This document shows positions 38,101 through 48,200 of a stretch of DNA of 64,000 bases, one piece after another; position 1 is the stretch's first letter, and the number at the start of each line of letters is the position of its first letter. The notes under the pieces were generated by a model. It saw only the letters and a program-made list of their open reading frames with translations. It was not told where the DNA came from and searched no databases. The translations under genes were made by a program, and so were the position numbers. The DNA is from Eleginops maclovinus (taxonomy: Eukaryota; Chordata; Actinopteri; Perciformes; Eleginopidae), in contig NC_086350.1 of NCBI RefSeq assembly GCF_036324505.1, forward strand, positions 25,057,257 to 25,121,256. The letters are read 5' to 3'.

Positions 38101-38607
38101 CTATACTGCTATACTGACATCTTCTCTGGTTATGATTCCATTCAATTTGAGTTCAAGTGCCTTTACGCAATGTTGAGTGTCTTTTCCAATTAATTTATTG
38201 AGATTTTTCCAGATTAATTTCCCATTTCCCTTTGCATCATCAATTACTTTCATATAGAAATCAGCTTTGGCTTTCCTTATGTTTCTTACTACTCTATTTC
38301 GAAACGATGTATAGCTATACCAGTCACTTCTAAGACCCGACTTACAAGCAGTCTTTAGTGAGGAATCTCGGTCTTTCATTTGTTTCCAGAGAACCTCATT
38401 TAGCCAAAGTAGAGTATGTTTTGGTCTTGGTCTGTGTGGCATTCTTCTACTATAGGAGGATATTATATTATTAACAGTGGTTAAGAAAAGGTTGGAGCCA
38501 TTTTCTATGTCCTCAATGGACAAAAGAGTAGTCCAGTTGATATCTTTTAGAGCAGATTTAAACATGTCCATATCCTGTTTTGGAATTCTCAGGTGATCCT
38601 GCTTCAC
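38101..38607 (-). pseudogene. L2-type ORF2 linker between endonuclease and RT
   Basis: The frame includes MFKSALKDINWTTLLS, PRPKHTLLWLNEVLWKQMKD, SYTSFRNRVVRNIRKAKADF and GNGKLIWKNLNKLIGKD, the usual segment between the endonuclease and reverse transcriptase of such LINEs. On the 5' side an indel in an A-run (CCCAAAAAC) shifts it from the endonuclease frame. On the 3' side a perfect 8-bp tandem duplication (GCTATACT twice, plus strand about 38100-38116) brings a stop. Without that duplication the frame would run into FNHFFIQSVEELAQN and the RT. Confidence 0.88.
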
Positions 38608-39225
38608 AGTGATTGTATTTTCAAAAGTTTTTGGGTGAGTTTCCTTCCCAGTAGTGTAATATTATGGTCGGATAAACCTGTTAATAGATTATATGATTTT
38701 GTTATCCTTTCGGGTCTGTTTGTGAACATTAAGTCAATTTGTGTTTGAGTGGAGTGAGTGATGCGGGTGGGTCCAAGAACCAACTGGGTGAGATTACATT
38801 TATCTGTTATGTCTTTAAGTTTTTTCCGGTCGGAGTTGTTTTCCCAGTTTATATTAAAATCACCCATTAAAATGAGTTCTTCTCTGTCTTCATATTGTTT
38901 CAACATTTTATGTAGTTGATCATAAAAAGCACTGCTTGATGAAGGGGGACGATACAGGCAAATTAAGATAAATGACATTTCAGGGGATAGCCAAGCTTTC
39001 AGTCCAATGCATTCCAGCTCTAATGCAGGTGATCAGATTACATTTGATTGTCTCTTTCACATAAATTAACAACCCTCCCCCTCGCCTTTTGACTCTGTCC
39101 TTTCTGAAAACAGTATATCCAGGGACATTGACAGCTGCTTCTGGGGAAGATTTATTTAACCATGTTTCTGAGACACAGAGAAAATCCAGGTTGGAGTTAT
39201 CAGCAGATGTCCCATTTGATCGCAC
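38604..39225 (-). pseudogene. L2-type AP endonuclease domain (broken)
   Basis: The domain nicks target DNA to prime reverse transcription. The 5' part (38980-39225) has DFLCVSETWLNKSS with catalytic E, then GYTVFRKDRVKRRGGGLLIY. The 3' part (38604-38978) has ILICLYRPPSSSS, LMGDFNINW (Asp-Asn pair), TQIDLMFTN and the closing LSDHNITLL. A stop at about 38979 separates them, and a frameshift near 39215 joins the first part to the preceding HINIRSSISK frame (39156-39572). Confidence 0.9.
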
Positions 39226-39572
39226 TTTGAGATACTGCTGCGGATGTTTATGTGTCCGCCTAGTAATCCCCTTGGTTTAGAAAGTGGGTCCCACAGGATT
39301 TTTGCATGGTTGAGAGTTTGGAACAAATTAAACTTGCAGTATTTCTTGATAGCTGGATTGAGACCAATGTGTTTTCGTTTGTGCAGTGTCTGTTTAGCAG
39401 GCCGCATTACCGGTTCAGAGCTCCCAAAAAAAGTTGGCATGAGTGTTGGGAACTCACCGCTGGCCTGCTTCAAAGTCCCGGAGTGTCCGTAGCCTGCTGC
39501 TCCGTGTAAGGTTGTATCCGCATCGGAGGCTGTTGGAAAAAACAAGTTTGTAAATAAGTTGTCATTATACAA
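39156..39572 (-). pseudogene. L2-type ORF2 N-terminal segment before the endonuclease
   Basis: A 138-codon frame contains HKRKHIGLNPAIKKYCKFNL and PRGLLGGHINIRSSISKCDQ. The phrase GHxNIRS normally opens the endonuclease of CR1/L2 elements. The frame then drifts out of register into the endonuclease sequence (MGHLLITPTW in place of NLDFLCVSETW). Upstream, TTTTTTCCAACAG at about 39530 looks like a splice acceptor, so this segment may be spliced to the 2A-bearing leader, though that is only a suggestion. Confidence 0.7.
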
Positions 39573-39853
39573 CTATGTAACTGCATGCTATTTGTACTTA
39601 TTAAGAGACAGATAAAAACAGGAACAAAATGTTCCAGACCGATGAAAACAGGAACAAAATGTCTAGACAGATAAAAACATTGATATGCTTAACCGCTTAG
39701 TCACGTGTCAGAGTTTCAGGTTCAAGATGAAGTATTGACAATAACAAGTCGTGTAACATGAGCTCCGCCTTATCATGTATGCTAATGAATAAAAGAGCAC
39801 TGGGGGAAGTCCGGAGTCGGAGTTGGCAGAGATCTGGTGAAAAGCTTATAACT

Positions 39854-40522
39854 CTAAGACCCAGACCGGACTCCCCTTGCTGCAAGTAAAACTAACGGTG
39901 GCCCCTTGTCTTGTCTGATTGTGCATGTTGAATTCTCTGAGCAACCAGGTTCAGACACAGGTCTGAACCTAACAGAGGCTACACATGGATTTAGCGTATT
40001 CAGGGAGGACCGAGGCGTGACGTCCATCGATGCCATCCATGAACACCCACCCGATCCTCGGCCTCCTTCCACGTTCAGACCCCGACCTCCGTTGTTGTCC
40101 GGGCAGCAGTCCAGGGCCGGTGCCAAACGACAACCATGCGCATCCATGGAGAGGTACGCATCAGCAGCACCACAGGTATGCGGCCCAGGGTTAGGCTGGA
40201 TTTCTCCAGCCAAGAGGAGGATTGCCACCAGAAAAAAGATCTCCTGGTAGGGCCGTCTTGATTTTTCTTTCCCTCTGGTACCTGTATGTTTTGGCAGGGT
40301 AGCTTGGCCATTGTTTAGCAGAACTTCGTAGATAATATGTTGGCTCGATATGTTTGGTCTGATGCCGTGCTGAGGCTCTCCATGCTCAGTTGAATTTGTA
40401 TAACAACGCACAGAGAGTAAGAGTAGTCCAAAGACAAAACATACTACAAACAGGCTTTGAGTGATCTGAGCACTTTGCCTTGGTAGTATCAGGCGGCGTG
40501 AGCCGGGTTTTTGCGATGACAA
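39854..40522 (-). pseudogene. L2-type leader ORF with 2A-like motif
   Basis: The frame has a hydrophobic stretch at residues 23-38 (SLFVVCFVFGLLLLSV), a second at 95-105 (IFFLVAILLLA) and, directly after it, GEIQPNPGP at residues 106-114 (40181-40207). This fits the 2A-like pattern (D/E)(V/I)(E/Q)xNPGP, which makes the ribosome skip a peptide bond before the last proline. 2A-like sequences near the N-terminus are reported for CR1/L2-type LINEs. Asp is Glu here and Glu is Gln, so activity is uncertain. No ATG begins the frame; the first codon shown is TTG, and the 5' end seems truncated at the host junction. Residues after the motif are Cys-rich and not recognised. Confidence 0.75.
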
Positions 40523-40550
40523 GAATTGTGCGTAATTGGCAAAATAAAAA

Positions 40551-41637
40551 ATTCAACCTCTTTTAGAAAGTTTCCATTATCTGGTTGGAAGAGCTTATCT
40601 GATGAACCTCTGAATGCTAGGTTTCTTTCATATAGAGACTGTGTGATACTTATGAGGCGTGTAAGGACATCTCGCCATCTCTTTCTTTCAGCCTCCAAAG
40701 CTGTCATTTCTATGTAGTCAAGTGTTTTTCCACAACTTAAGCGCAGATCAAGTTCTCTCCACTTAATCATATTGCTTGTGTGTTCAGGACTACCCTCATG
40801 CTGCTTCAGAATGGCGTTGATATCTGACCAGTCATTAACACCTTCTCCTATTATTTTGTGTTTTTTTGTGGAAAAGAGTTTACAGCAAAAACAATACACA
40901 GCGTTGTTTTTCACTGACTATGAAAGCCAGCTCCTGGTAATCTTTTCACCATTTGACAGCCATCTCTGTAATAATCCTGGATGGAACCCTCTTCTGGACT
41001 TGTCTTTGGGGTAAGAAAAATCCACTCCTAGCTTGAATGGACCTCTGCGCACTAACTCAGTCCGCATACAGTCCGTTAAGACTTGGGGCCAGTCTGCTGG
41101 ATCATTTGGTGGAGCAGACTATTGCTTTAGGGTCTGAGCTAGCTTCTGATGCTTGCTGTACACACGTACTTAACGGTGGCTGTACTGGACCTGTGCTGCT
41201 GCTGGTTGAAGGTGGCTCATCTGTGCCTGTCTTATCTGGGTCTGTCCCTCCACTGGCTGACTGACTGGACTCTGTGCTGCTTGTTAGGAACTTAAGCATA
41301 GCACCTGTAAAATAAAGATCAGGCTACCATTAATTCAGCAAGCAAACAAAATTCAATCTTAGTAAATATTTATCCATTACTTTCCATTTTGTATAAGTGC
41401 AGTTGTAACTACACTCAGAGCGATTGATATGACACTTCAATTACAGAAGCTAGCAAGACGCACACGGAGACCGTCCGGGGTTCACCCAGGGCTCACCGCC
41501 CTGTTATGTAGGTCAAACGCGGACTAGCCCCGTCCCTCCCACTCTCCCACCCGGAGGGGAGAGTTACCTGACTGCTGTTGCTGCTGTTCATTTTTCTTTT
41601 TTCTCTTTTCACTCCCCGAGGGATAACTCCGCTTCAT
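40551..41637 (-). pseudogene. ZMYM1-like hAT transposase, N-terminal exons
   Basis: Exon 1 (41568-41637) encodes MKRSYPSGSEKRKKK, then a Gln run, and ends CAG|GTAACT. Exon 2 begins at 41304 after TTTTACAG, and the splice restores SGAMLKFLTS in frame. Then come a Ser/Thr/Pro-rich stretch (TEPxx-like, SGGTDPDKTGTDEPPSTSSS), PPNDPADWPQVL, a TTF-type zinc region FKLGVDFSYPKDKSRRGFHP and NNAVYCFCCKLF, and WSDINAILKQHEGSPEHTSN. Breaks: a frameshift near 41120 and an in-frame TAG just before SVKNNAVYC (WLS*SV). The frame then stops at the LINE insertion after NFLKEVEF. The intron and KRSYPSGS start are typical of fish ZMYM1-like hAT genes. Confidence 0.85.
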
Positions 41638-42029
41638 CTTGCTGATGCCGTTAATGCATATGCATCACTGGCAATTTGACGTGTGCAAGCAGCGCGACGG
41701 ACGTCACGTCGTCACGTTTGTTTTTGGTTTTTTTCCCACGGGGCCTCTATGGGCCTTTCTCAATATGCGTTCTTGTCTGTACTCGTGTGCTCGTGTTCTT
41801 GTGAAACGTCATCCCTTGCTGCCCAAGAACTGTCTCAAACCCAAATTCGCTTTCACCAAGAACGGATAAAGTTCCCGGATGTATTCCTGGAAATGTTCTC
41901 GACATGCCCATTTTACCAAGGATGCATCGGATGCTAACTTGTGTTAACTCGGCAGCGAAATCCCAGCATTAATTTCGGCATTCAAGCAAGGAGCGGAAAA
42001 TTACTCGACGCCATTGAACAATGGTACGT
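41638..42029. other. Junction between two hAT elements
   Basis: About 390 bp between the ZMYM1-like start and the BED-hAT. It holds GGGCCTCTATGGGCC and a TTCTTGTCTGTACTCGTG phrase that look repetitive, but no clean terminal inverted repeat or 8-bp duplication was found. The 5' end of the minus-strand hAT must lie here or be lost. Confidence 0.5.
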
Positions 42030-44630
42030 TTTAGGGCCTGCGATTAATCTTGAAACCATAACGCGTTAAAAAAAAATTACGCAAATTAATCATATTATCA
42101 AGTTTGACCCAAACTTCCTACCGTAATTCCAGCGCGCATGTTTACCTGGCTGAATTACTGAAAGGTGTCACAAACACAGATAACATGATGACTGAGGAGG
42201 CGTTCCCTGGTGACACCAGGCTGGTGTGCTTAACGGTACATTTAGTTTTTAAAAGCTTCCAGACGGAAGTTTAGATAAAACCAAAGTTGTGTGCACATAT
42301 TGCAGTGTTGAACTGTCTTTCCACCGAAGCACAGCAAGCCTGAAGTACCATCCTCGGGCAAAGCACATCTTTGCTGATGCTAGCAAAGGTGCTAGCACTG
42401 AGACAGCATCAAGCCGTGTTCGCCAAACTACACTGGCAGAGTGCAGCAAGAACTAAGCTAACCAATGCTATCGCTAAATGGATCACCGTTGACTGCAGGC
42501 CCATCAACATCGTTGAAGACCAGGGGCTTCAAGGTATTATCCAGATCGCCACAGATGACCCATCATACAAGCCATCTGCTAGGGGAACTATTGTCACAAG
42601 AATTCATGAATTGTTTGGCAGCGAAAAGGCAAAGAAAGCGGAGCAGTTGGCACAAGCTACATTTATTGCACTGACTGGAGACCACTGGACATCAGTAAGC
42701 AACCATAACTACCTCGGTGTAACAGCACACCTAATCGATGACAAATGGGAACTGCACTCTTTCGCTTTAGGTGTGGGGAAAACAGAGGAAAGGCATTTTG
42801 CAGAAGCATGTGCTAGTCAGTTTCTTCAAGTTGCAAAGGAGTGGGAGATTACAGACAAGGTCACCACTATAGGAACAGACAGCGCGCGCAATATGATCGT
42901 GGCAGCAAGGAGTCTACCATTCGAGCACATGCCCTGTGTAGCGCACATTATACAGAGGGTAATCACAGTGTCTCTCCGTGACAGCGCGTTTGACGGTGCT
43001 TTAGCCAAGTGCCGTAAAATAGTCGGACATTTCAAACACAGTGCTGCAAACACAGCAGAGCTGAAACTTCAGCAAGCCTCTCATGGGCAAGAAGAGCAGT
43101 CACTTATCCAGGACGTACCCACGTGCTGGAATTCAACTCTCGAAATGATAAAGCGTGGCCAAAACAACAAAGACCCACTGAAGGCAACGCTAGCACAGCA
43201 GAAGCACAAATTAGCCATGCTAACCTCAGCTGAATATGACAGGCTGGCAAAGTTGGAAACACTGCTGGAGCCATGCAGGTAAGGTCACTTCCCATCTCCA
43301 ATACTTATCATCTCCAATTTTATTTTCTGGCAAATACAATTAATATAATAGTCACTTTGTTATTGTATGTCAGAAATAATTTTAGGCCTGTCCCCTAAAT
43401 GGGTGTTAAATGAATTAAAAGTGTAGTCATTAATACTGTTGGTTTTGTGTGTTTGTAGGTATGTCACTGAGCTCCTGGGTGGTGACAAATATGTGTCCTG
43501 CTCTGTAGTGCTGCCTGCACTCTGCCACCTCTTGTACGATGGAGGTCTCAGATGTTGACCCTGCCTACATAGTGCGCTTCAAGACTGCATTCACAGAGGA
43601 CCTCAACAGACGAAAGGACAACACAAACCTGTTATGGCTAAAGGTAGCAACAGCTCTAGATCCCAGATTCAAGGACCTCCGGTGACTACCCAGAGCAGAG
43701 AGGGAAGAGGTGTGGCAAAAGCTGAGTGAGATGCTGAAGGACAGAGAACCTGCATCACAGCCATCCAGAGAGGGAGTTGAACCAGAGCCACCAAAGAAGA
43801 AGATGGCCCTCCTACTGATGGGGTCAGAGTCTGATGATGAGGCACTGTTCACAGACAAAACTGTAGACAGGTATAAAGCAGAGCCCAGTGTCGGCATAGA
43901 GGCATGTCCACTACAGTGGTGGGCGGCACACACAGGTGCTCATGGTAAGCTGGCCCATATTGCACAGAGGTACTTGGCTACACCTGCCTCAACAGTGCCA
44001 TGTGAGAGACTGTTTTCTTTGGCAGGCCACATTGTGCAGAAGAAGAGGTCCGCTCTGTCATCTGACAATGTCAACAAGCTGGTCTGCCTGAGCAACTGGT
44101 TGAAAGAAAAGTAGACTGTATGAACAGGTTGAGTCATGTCACACAAGTTCACGCTGTTTAAAATAATCTTATTCAACTAAGAGTGTGAAAAGGGACTGCT
44201 CACTTTGTATCTTCAAAGACACTATGGCATTCAGTTTCTTAAATAGGCCCACTGTTACTCACTATAGCATTCATTTGGGTGAGATGTTACTTTGCAAACT
44301 CTTTACAGGCAAGTTGTTTACATTCACTTTGTAGCAGACGTCACTTTGTAACTGTGTTTATGTGGTTGTCTGCTAATCCTTCTAGTGTGCAGTTCATTAC
44401 GGATGTTGTGGGCAATGCCAAGCACTCCCTGACACTTCTTACTCAGCAAATTAATAGATTGTAGTTCAGAAATTATCACAACTAAGCTGAGATCTTATAA
44501 TAAAGTAAAAACTTTGATTCCTCTAACCAGTTTGTCATGCATTTCTTTATTGCAACACAACACATGATGTATTTGTTTTATCTCCCCCCAAAATACAAGT
44601 AAATACTAGTATTTTAAACTTGTGATTAAT
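42030..44630 (+). mobile_element. BED-finger hAT transposon, degraded
   Basis: The element is taken to start at GGGCCTGCGATTAATCTTGA, followed by AACGCGTT and an A-run, and to end near CTTGTGATTAATGACAAC. GCGATTAAT at the left and TGATTAAT at the right fit hAT elements with this transposase type. Precise termini and an 8-bp duplication could not be shown. It contains the transposase pseudogene at 42256-44114 and an AT-rich 3' UTR. Confidence 0.6.
42256..44114 (+). pseudogene. BED/ZBED1-like hAT transposase, two exons, multiply broken
   Basis: The BED zinc finger reads TKVVCTYCSVELSFHRSTAS then LKYHPRAKH (C-x2-C, H-x4-H) at 42277-42366. A shift near 42450 moves to the frame AIAKWITVDCRPINIVED. 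The catalytic core follows: ALTGDHWTS (first D, about residue 103 of the 303-codon frame), TIGTDSARNM (second D) and MPCVAHIIQR. Exon 1 ends CAG|GTAAGG at 43278, and exon 2 resumes after TTTGTAG at 43460 as YVTELLGGDKYVSC. A frameshift near 43540 moves to MEVSDVDPAY and ATALDPRFKDLR; a TGA follows, then a frame through RAEREEVWQKL to the dimerisation block ATPASTVPCERLFSLAG and the end NWLKEK at 44114. At least three breaks make it inactive. Confidence 0.88.
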
Positions 44631-44649
44631 GACAACAAAAAATATTTGG

Positions 44650-44876
44650 ACGGTGCCTCTGCTCCTAATTATTTCCTATGATCGATTCCTTTGCTCTTGC
44701 ACTTTGTTGTTATTTTATTCACTTGTGGCCCTATTTATTGTAATGTATTTGTATCTTGTATGTTGAGGACGTGTGCTGCTGCCTTCTTGGCCAGGTCACC
44801 CTTGAAAATGAGATCACGATCTCAATGGGTCTTTTACCTGGTTAAATAAAGGTTAAATAAAATAAAATAAAAATAT
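44650..44876 (+). mobile_element. 5'-truncated LINE 3' end
   Basis: The segment ends GGTTAAATAAAGGTTAAATA then (AAATA)n, after GAGATCACGATCTCAATGGG and CTTGGCCAGGTCACCCTTG. This is the stereotyped 3' end of a fish L2/CR1-type LINE. Only about 225 bp remain, with no coding domain. It lies between the BED-hAT end and the candidate gene at 44.9 kb. Confidence 0.65.
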
Positions 44877-44920
44877 TATAATTAACGTGAATATTGTGCA
44901 TAATGTAAACACTTTCATAG

Positions 44921-46120
44921 GTTTGATATGTTTCGACGGGGAGGAGGGGGGAGGAGCTGTCGGAAGAAGGAGAGCAGGAAGAACCGTTGTGAGGCGACCT
45001 GTTACACTGAAAGTGTCCGTCCTGAAGCAGGACAAGGACACATACAGTTCTCACACGGGTAAGTGGGTTTTTAATGAACAACTCATTTACATATACCTGA
45101 AAATGCCTTCTTAAGAAACTCTCAAAACTATAAGCCACATAGACATCATTTCATATCAAAATACTTTGGGATTTTGATGTTGGAACTTCACTGACCCTCA
45201 AGACCAGTATCTGCATAATTATTGAGTTATTGCTACATGTATAAATATTTGCATTATAGTGCAGGTGTACATATTTCCTAATAAAGTGGCCACTAAGTTA
45301 ATATACAGGTTATGTAATATCACGTTTTTCGTTTTTTTCAGATATATCAGCCACCTGCACAGTCGTGGTGCCCTTCGACTTGGACCTGGAACAATTCAAA
45401 CAGGCCGTAAGGGAGAAAGTCCAGAGCATTGCAGCTGAATTCGACCTCTGCCGGCTGGTTGGACAACTACGGAGATTTGTTGTCCTCGATGCACTGTGTC
45501 CAAGGGACATTAGATCAGGCAATGCATTGGGCCGAACATTCACATTGTTAAACAACAGGTCAAATAAAATAAATGAAACATTGACCACTGTTTAATTCTG
45601 TAGATCTAAAGTAAGCCCCCTTCTTTTACAGGGTGCTGCTCCACCTCAAAAACAAGATCCCTCCCAGCCTCAACCATTACCCGGCACATCTCGGGTTGTT
45701 CCCCAAGTTGAGGTAAATATGATATAAAAATAACTTGTATTTTAGGGGATATAAGGACAATTACCAAATGTTGTCATACAATCATAGCCGGCTCAGTGAC
45801 ATGTGTTTCAAACCAGTTAGGTTTTTCATAATGTTCTTGAAGAGATAGCTCTGCCCCATATGAAACAGGTTTTAGATTTTTAGACAGGAGAGAGAGGAAA
45901 CAATTTGGCCACTGTTGCTTCAGCATCTCTATGCTCTATGCTCTGAGATTAATTAAACAGTAATGATAAGTCTATAGTCTCCTATAAGAATCCACAGGGT
46001 GCTGCCATCCATCCATATTCATCAGAGGTCAGGCCCCCCTCAGCTTCTACCTCCCATCCTCAGCCAGCCACTTGCCCATTTGTGCTTGTTATGTTTTTCG
46101 TACATTTACATGAAAATAAG
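44921..46120 (+). CDS. Unrecognised multi-exon candidate gene (four splice-bounded exons)
   Basis: Four exons with matching phases are visible. Exon a (44921-45058, after TTTCATAG, before GG|GTAAGT) reads GRRRAGRTVVRRPVTLKVSV, then KQDKDTYSSHT. Exon b (45342-45558, after TTTTTTTCAG) continues in phase as DISATCTVVVPFDLDLEQFK, then VREKVQSIAAEFDLCRLVGQ, RRFVVLDALCPRDIRSGN and FTLLNN. Exon c (45632-45712, 81 nt, after CTTTTACAG) and exon d (from 45998, after AATCCACAG) both begin GGTGCTGC. In phase they read VLLHLKNKIPPSLNHY and VLPSIHIHQRSGPPQLLP, with a stop at about 46123. A Pro/Gln-rich frame is also open in c and d, so their phase is not certain. I recognise no domain. It could be a cellular gene, a transposon-derived gene, or a gene fragment. 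Confidence 0.45.
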
Positions 46121-46149
46121 GTTCTAAGTCAGTGTTTCAAGTCAAGACA

Positions 46150-46244
46150 CGAAATTCAGGACTTTTACTGTAACAGAGTATTCCTACACTCAGGTACTTT
46201 TACTTTTACGGAAGGACAAGATCTGAGTACTTGTCCCACCTCTG
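46150..46244 (-). mobile_element. MITE fragment with CAGAGGTGGG terminus
   Basis: Reverse-complemented it starts CAGAGGTGGGACAAGTACTC, then GATCTTG, AAAGTACCTGAGTGTAGGAA and GTAAAAGTCCTG. The same order occurs at 48014-48110. This is a very common fish MITE with a hAT-like CAG terminus. Confidence 0.65.
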
Positions 46245-47148
46245 AAAAAGAGAGAATGGAGCAGAGGCAGAAGATGCAGACAGAGTGCTGATTAAAGGGC
46301 AATGGCAAAGACAAAGTGTTGCCAGCTTTCGTTTTGGTCAATTCAATGCCTCCTATGACATACACCCATCTAAAGCAGCAGGTGTCTGTCTGTGTTCACT
46401 CTATAACTAAAGTTTTTACCAAAGTCAAGTCATGATAACACAATGCAGATCTGCTGGTTACATTTTGTGCAAATAGCATCAGGCTGTTAAATAACCACAG
46501 ACATCCTGTGCTCTATGCTCATCAAACATGCCATTAATATGAATTGTTCTACACGGTTTATTTTCTGTCTGTTCCCTTGGGTTCATGAGTCAGAGCACAT
46601 AACAACAACCTTACATCGTCTTGCCAAACATTTTTAAGTAGTGGCTTAGGCTTGATGCAGGTTTATGTTATCAGTTATGAATTTTCCTGCCTCAAAAAAT
46701 ACACTTGGTGTGTAAAATTGTCATTGTGAGAATCTCACGGTCAATGTGTCAGCCGCCTTCAAAGCCTGACAGAGGATGTATCCCTTGTGTAAGTCCAAAG
46801 TTTCCTTTTGGAGAAAAACCTGTGTATTGTACTTCAGTCTCATATAACACTTCCTCTCAGTCGTGTCACCATGTTCTTATATCTCAGCTGTCTTTCTGAG
46901 AAATGAGAACACAGTGACATACAATTCGATTGATAGGAATGATAGAGCAATCTAAGAAAACAAGCTTGAAGTTGTAATAGCAGAGTGTAATGTTTTGCCT
47001 TGGAACGCTATATTCGACACAAGCTTTGTCTCTACCATTTTTTTCAGCTCAAATGTGAAACTTCGCACAAAGGCAATCTAGTAACATGAAAGCCAGATGA
47101 GATATGCGAAGCACATTTGTGCGCTAAAGTGTCATTAAACCCCCTCCG
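46245..47148. other. Intergenic, no supported feature
   Basis: Plain AT-rich sequence between the MITE and the poly(C) tract. Frames there, such as 46705-46899, have no family or splice support. Confidence 0.5.

Positions 47149-47179
<31 letters not shown>
47149..47179. repeat. Poly(C)31 tract
   Basis: Thirty-one consecutive C preceded by a short C-rich lead. A run of this length could form a G-quadruplex on the minus strand, and its true length may be uncertain. Confidence 0.85.
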
Positions 47180-48013
47180 TATCCAACACTGTCATTCTGT
47201 GTCTTGTTGGCTACAGGGTTATGTTAGCATAGCAAACCCTAAGTCACAGCTACTGCTATAACTAGCTAGCTAGCTTGGGTAGCAAGGTGTATCATTAATT
47301 CACATTAACTGTGCTTTATTGTGGTACGTAGACAGCGACCTTGTTCTTTAGCACTTTTCATTTAACATCCCCCACAAAAAAAAATCTACAGATATTAAAA
47401 CAGAACTACGAAAAAAATCACATTAAAACATTTTTCTCAAAAAGGGGTTTTTAAAAGTGACACAGTCCAGACCAGTTTCTCAGACAGGTTCTTTCAAAGA
47501 CCAGAAACCCTGAGAGCAAAGGCTGTTTCCCTTTTGTTATTTGATCTTGACCTTGAAAGGACCATAAGTATCTAAAGATCTCAGGGTGCGGGATGAGACA
47601 TAGGGCAATATGGGGTCACAAGAAAACTTAGGGCCAAGCCTTACAAGGCTTTGAAAAAGTCAAAGATCAGCTCATAGAATGTGCCCAAGAGGGGAGTCAA
47701 GTCAGGTAAATGGTAAATATGTAGTTTATAGAAATCATGTGACATGTGAAGAGTGGTGATTGTAATGCATGGATGAGTGAAATATATGAGTGTTAAAAGC
47801 AAGCAACAGACAGATCCTGGAGGCAGGACAGACACTGAGAATTGACTGGTATTTATATCTTCTGTGGAAAACATCACAGGTGTCCCCACATTAGCCTAAT
47901 GACCCCCCCTGCCTGCTGCCAGCGGAAAGATGTAGACACACTGGGCAGAAAGGGAGGGGTCATAACAGTAAGTCATTTATAAAATCTTAAAATCGATTCC
48001 AGCGGGGAAAATG

Positions 48014-48200
48014 CAAGTGGGAGAAGTACTCAGATCTTGTACTTGAGTAAAGTAGAAGTACCAGAGTGTAGGAATACTCTGTCACAGTAAAAGTCCTGCA
48101 TTCAAAATGTTCCTCCAGTAAAAGTAGAAAGTACTCTCATCTAAATGTACTTAAAGTAGCGACAGTAAAAGTAGTCATTGTTTGATTGGTCCATTTCAGA
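48014..48200 (+). mobile_element. MITE copy in opposite orientation to 46150-46244
   Basis: It starts CAAGTGGGAGAAGTACTCAG, then ATCTTGTACTTGAGTAAAG, AGTACCAGAGTGTAGGAATA, TAAAAGTCCTGCATTC and TAAAAGTAGAAAGTACTC. It has decayed at the terminus (CAAGTGGG against CAGAGGTGGG). The right end was not identified. Confidence 0.65.

Larger units (their letters stand above)
36151..40550 (-). mobile_element. L2-type non-LTR retrotransposon inserted in the hAT gene
   Basis: A 4.4-kb LINE in the same orientation as its host. Its 3' end is an AAATAATAAATAAAT tail at 36151-36175 and its 5' side abuts host codons at about 40551. The order from 5' to 3' is hydrophobic leader with 2A-like motif, AP endonuclease, linker, reverse transcriptase, C-terminal region, UTR and tail. 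The host gene reads GTTGAATTT before and TTAGCTAAATTTGACC after, which joins to VEFLAKFD. No clear target duplication is visible because both flanks are A/T-rich. The endonuclease and RT motifs place it in the L2/CR1 group; L2 is my preference. Confidence 0.88.

Noticed and set aside
41037..41264. 75-codon plus-strand ORF
   Set aside because: It is the antisense of the ZMYM1-like hAT N-terminal region.
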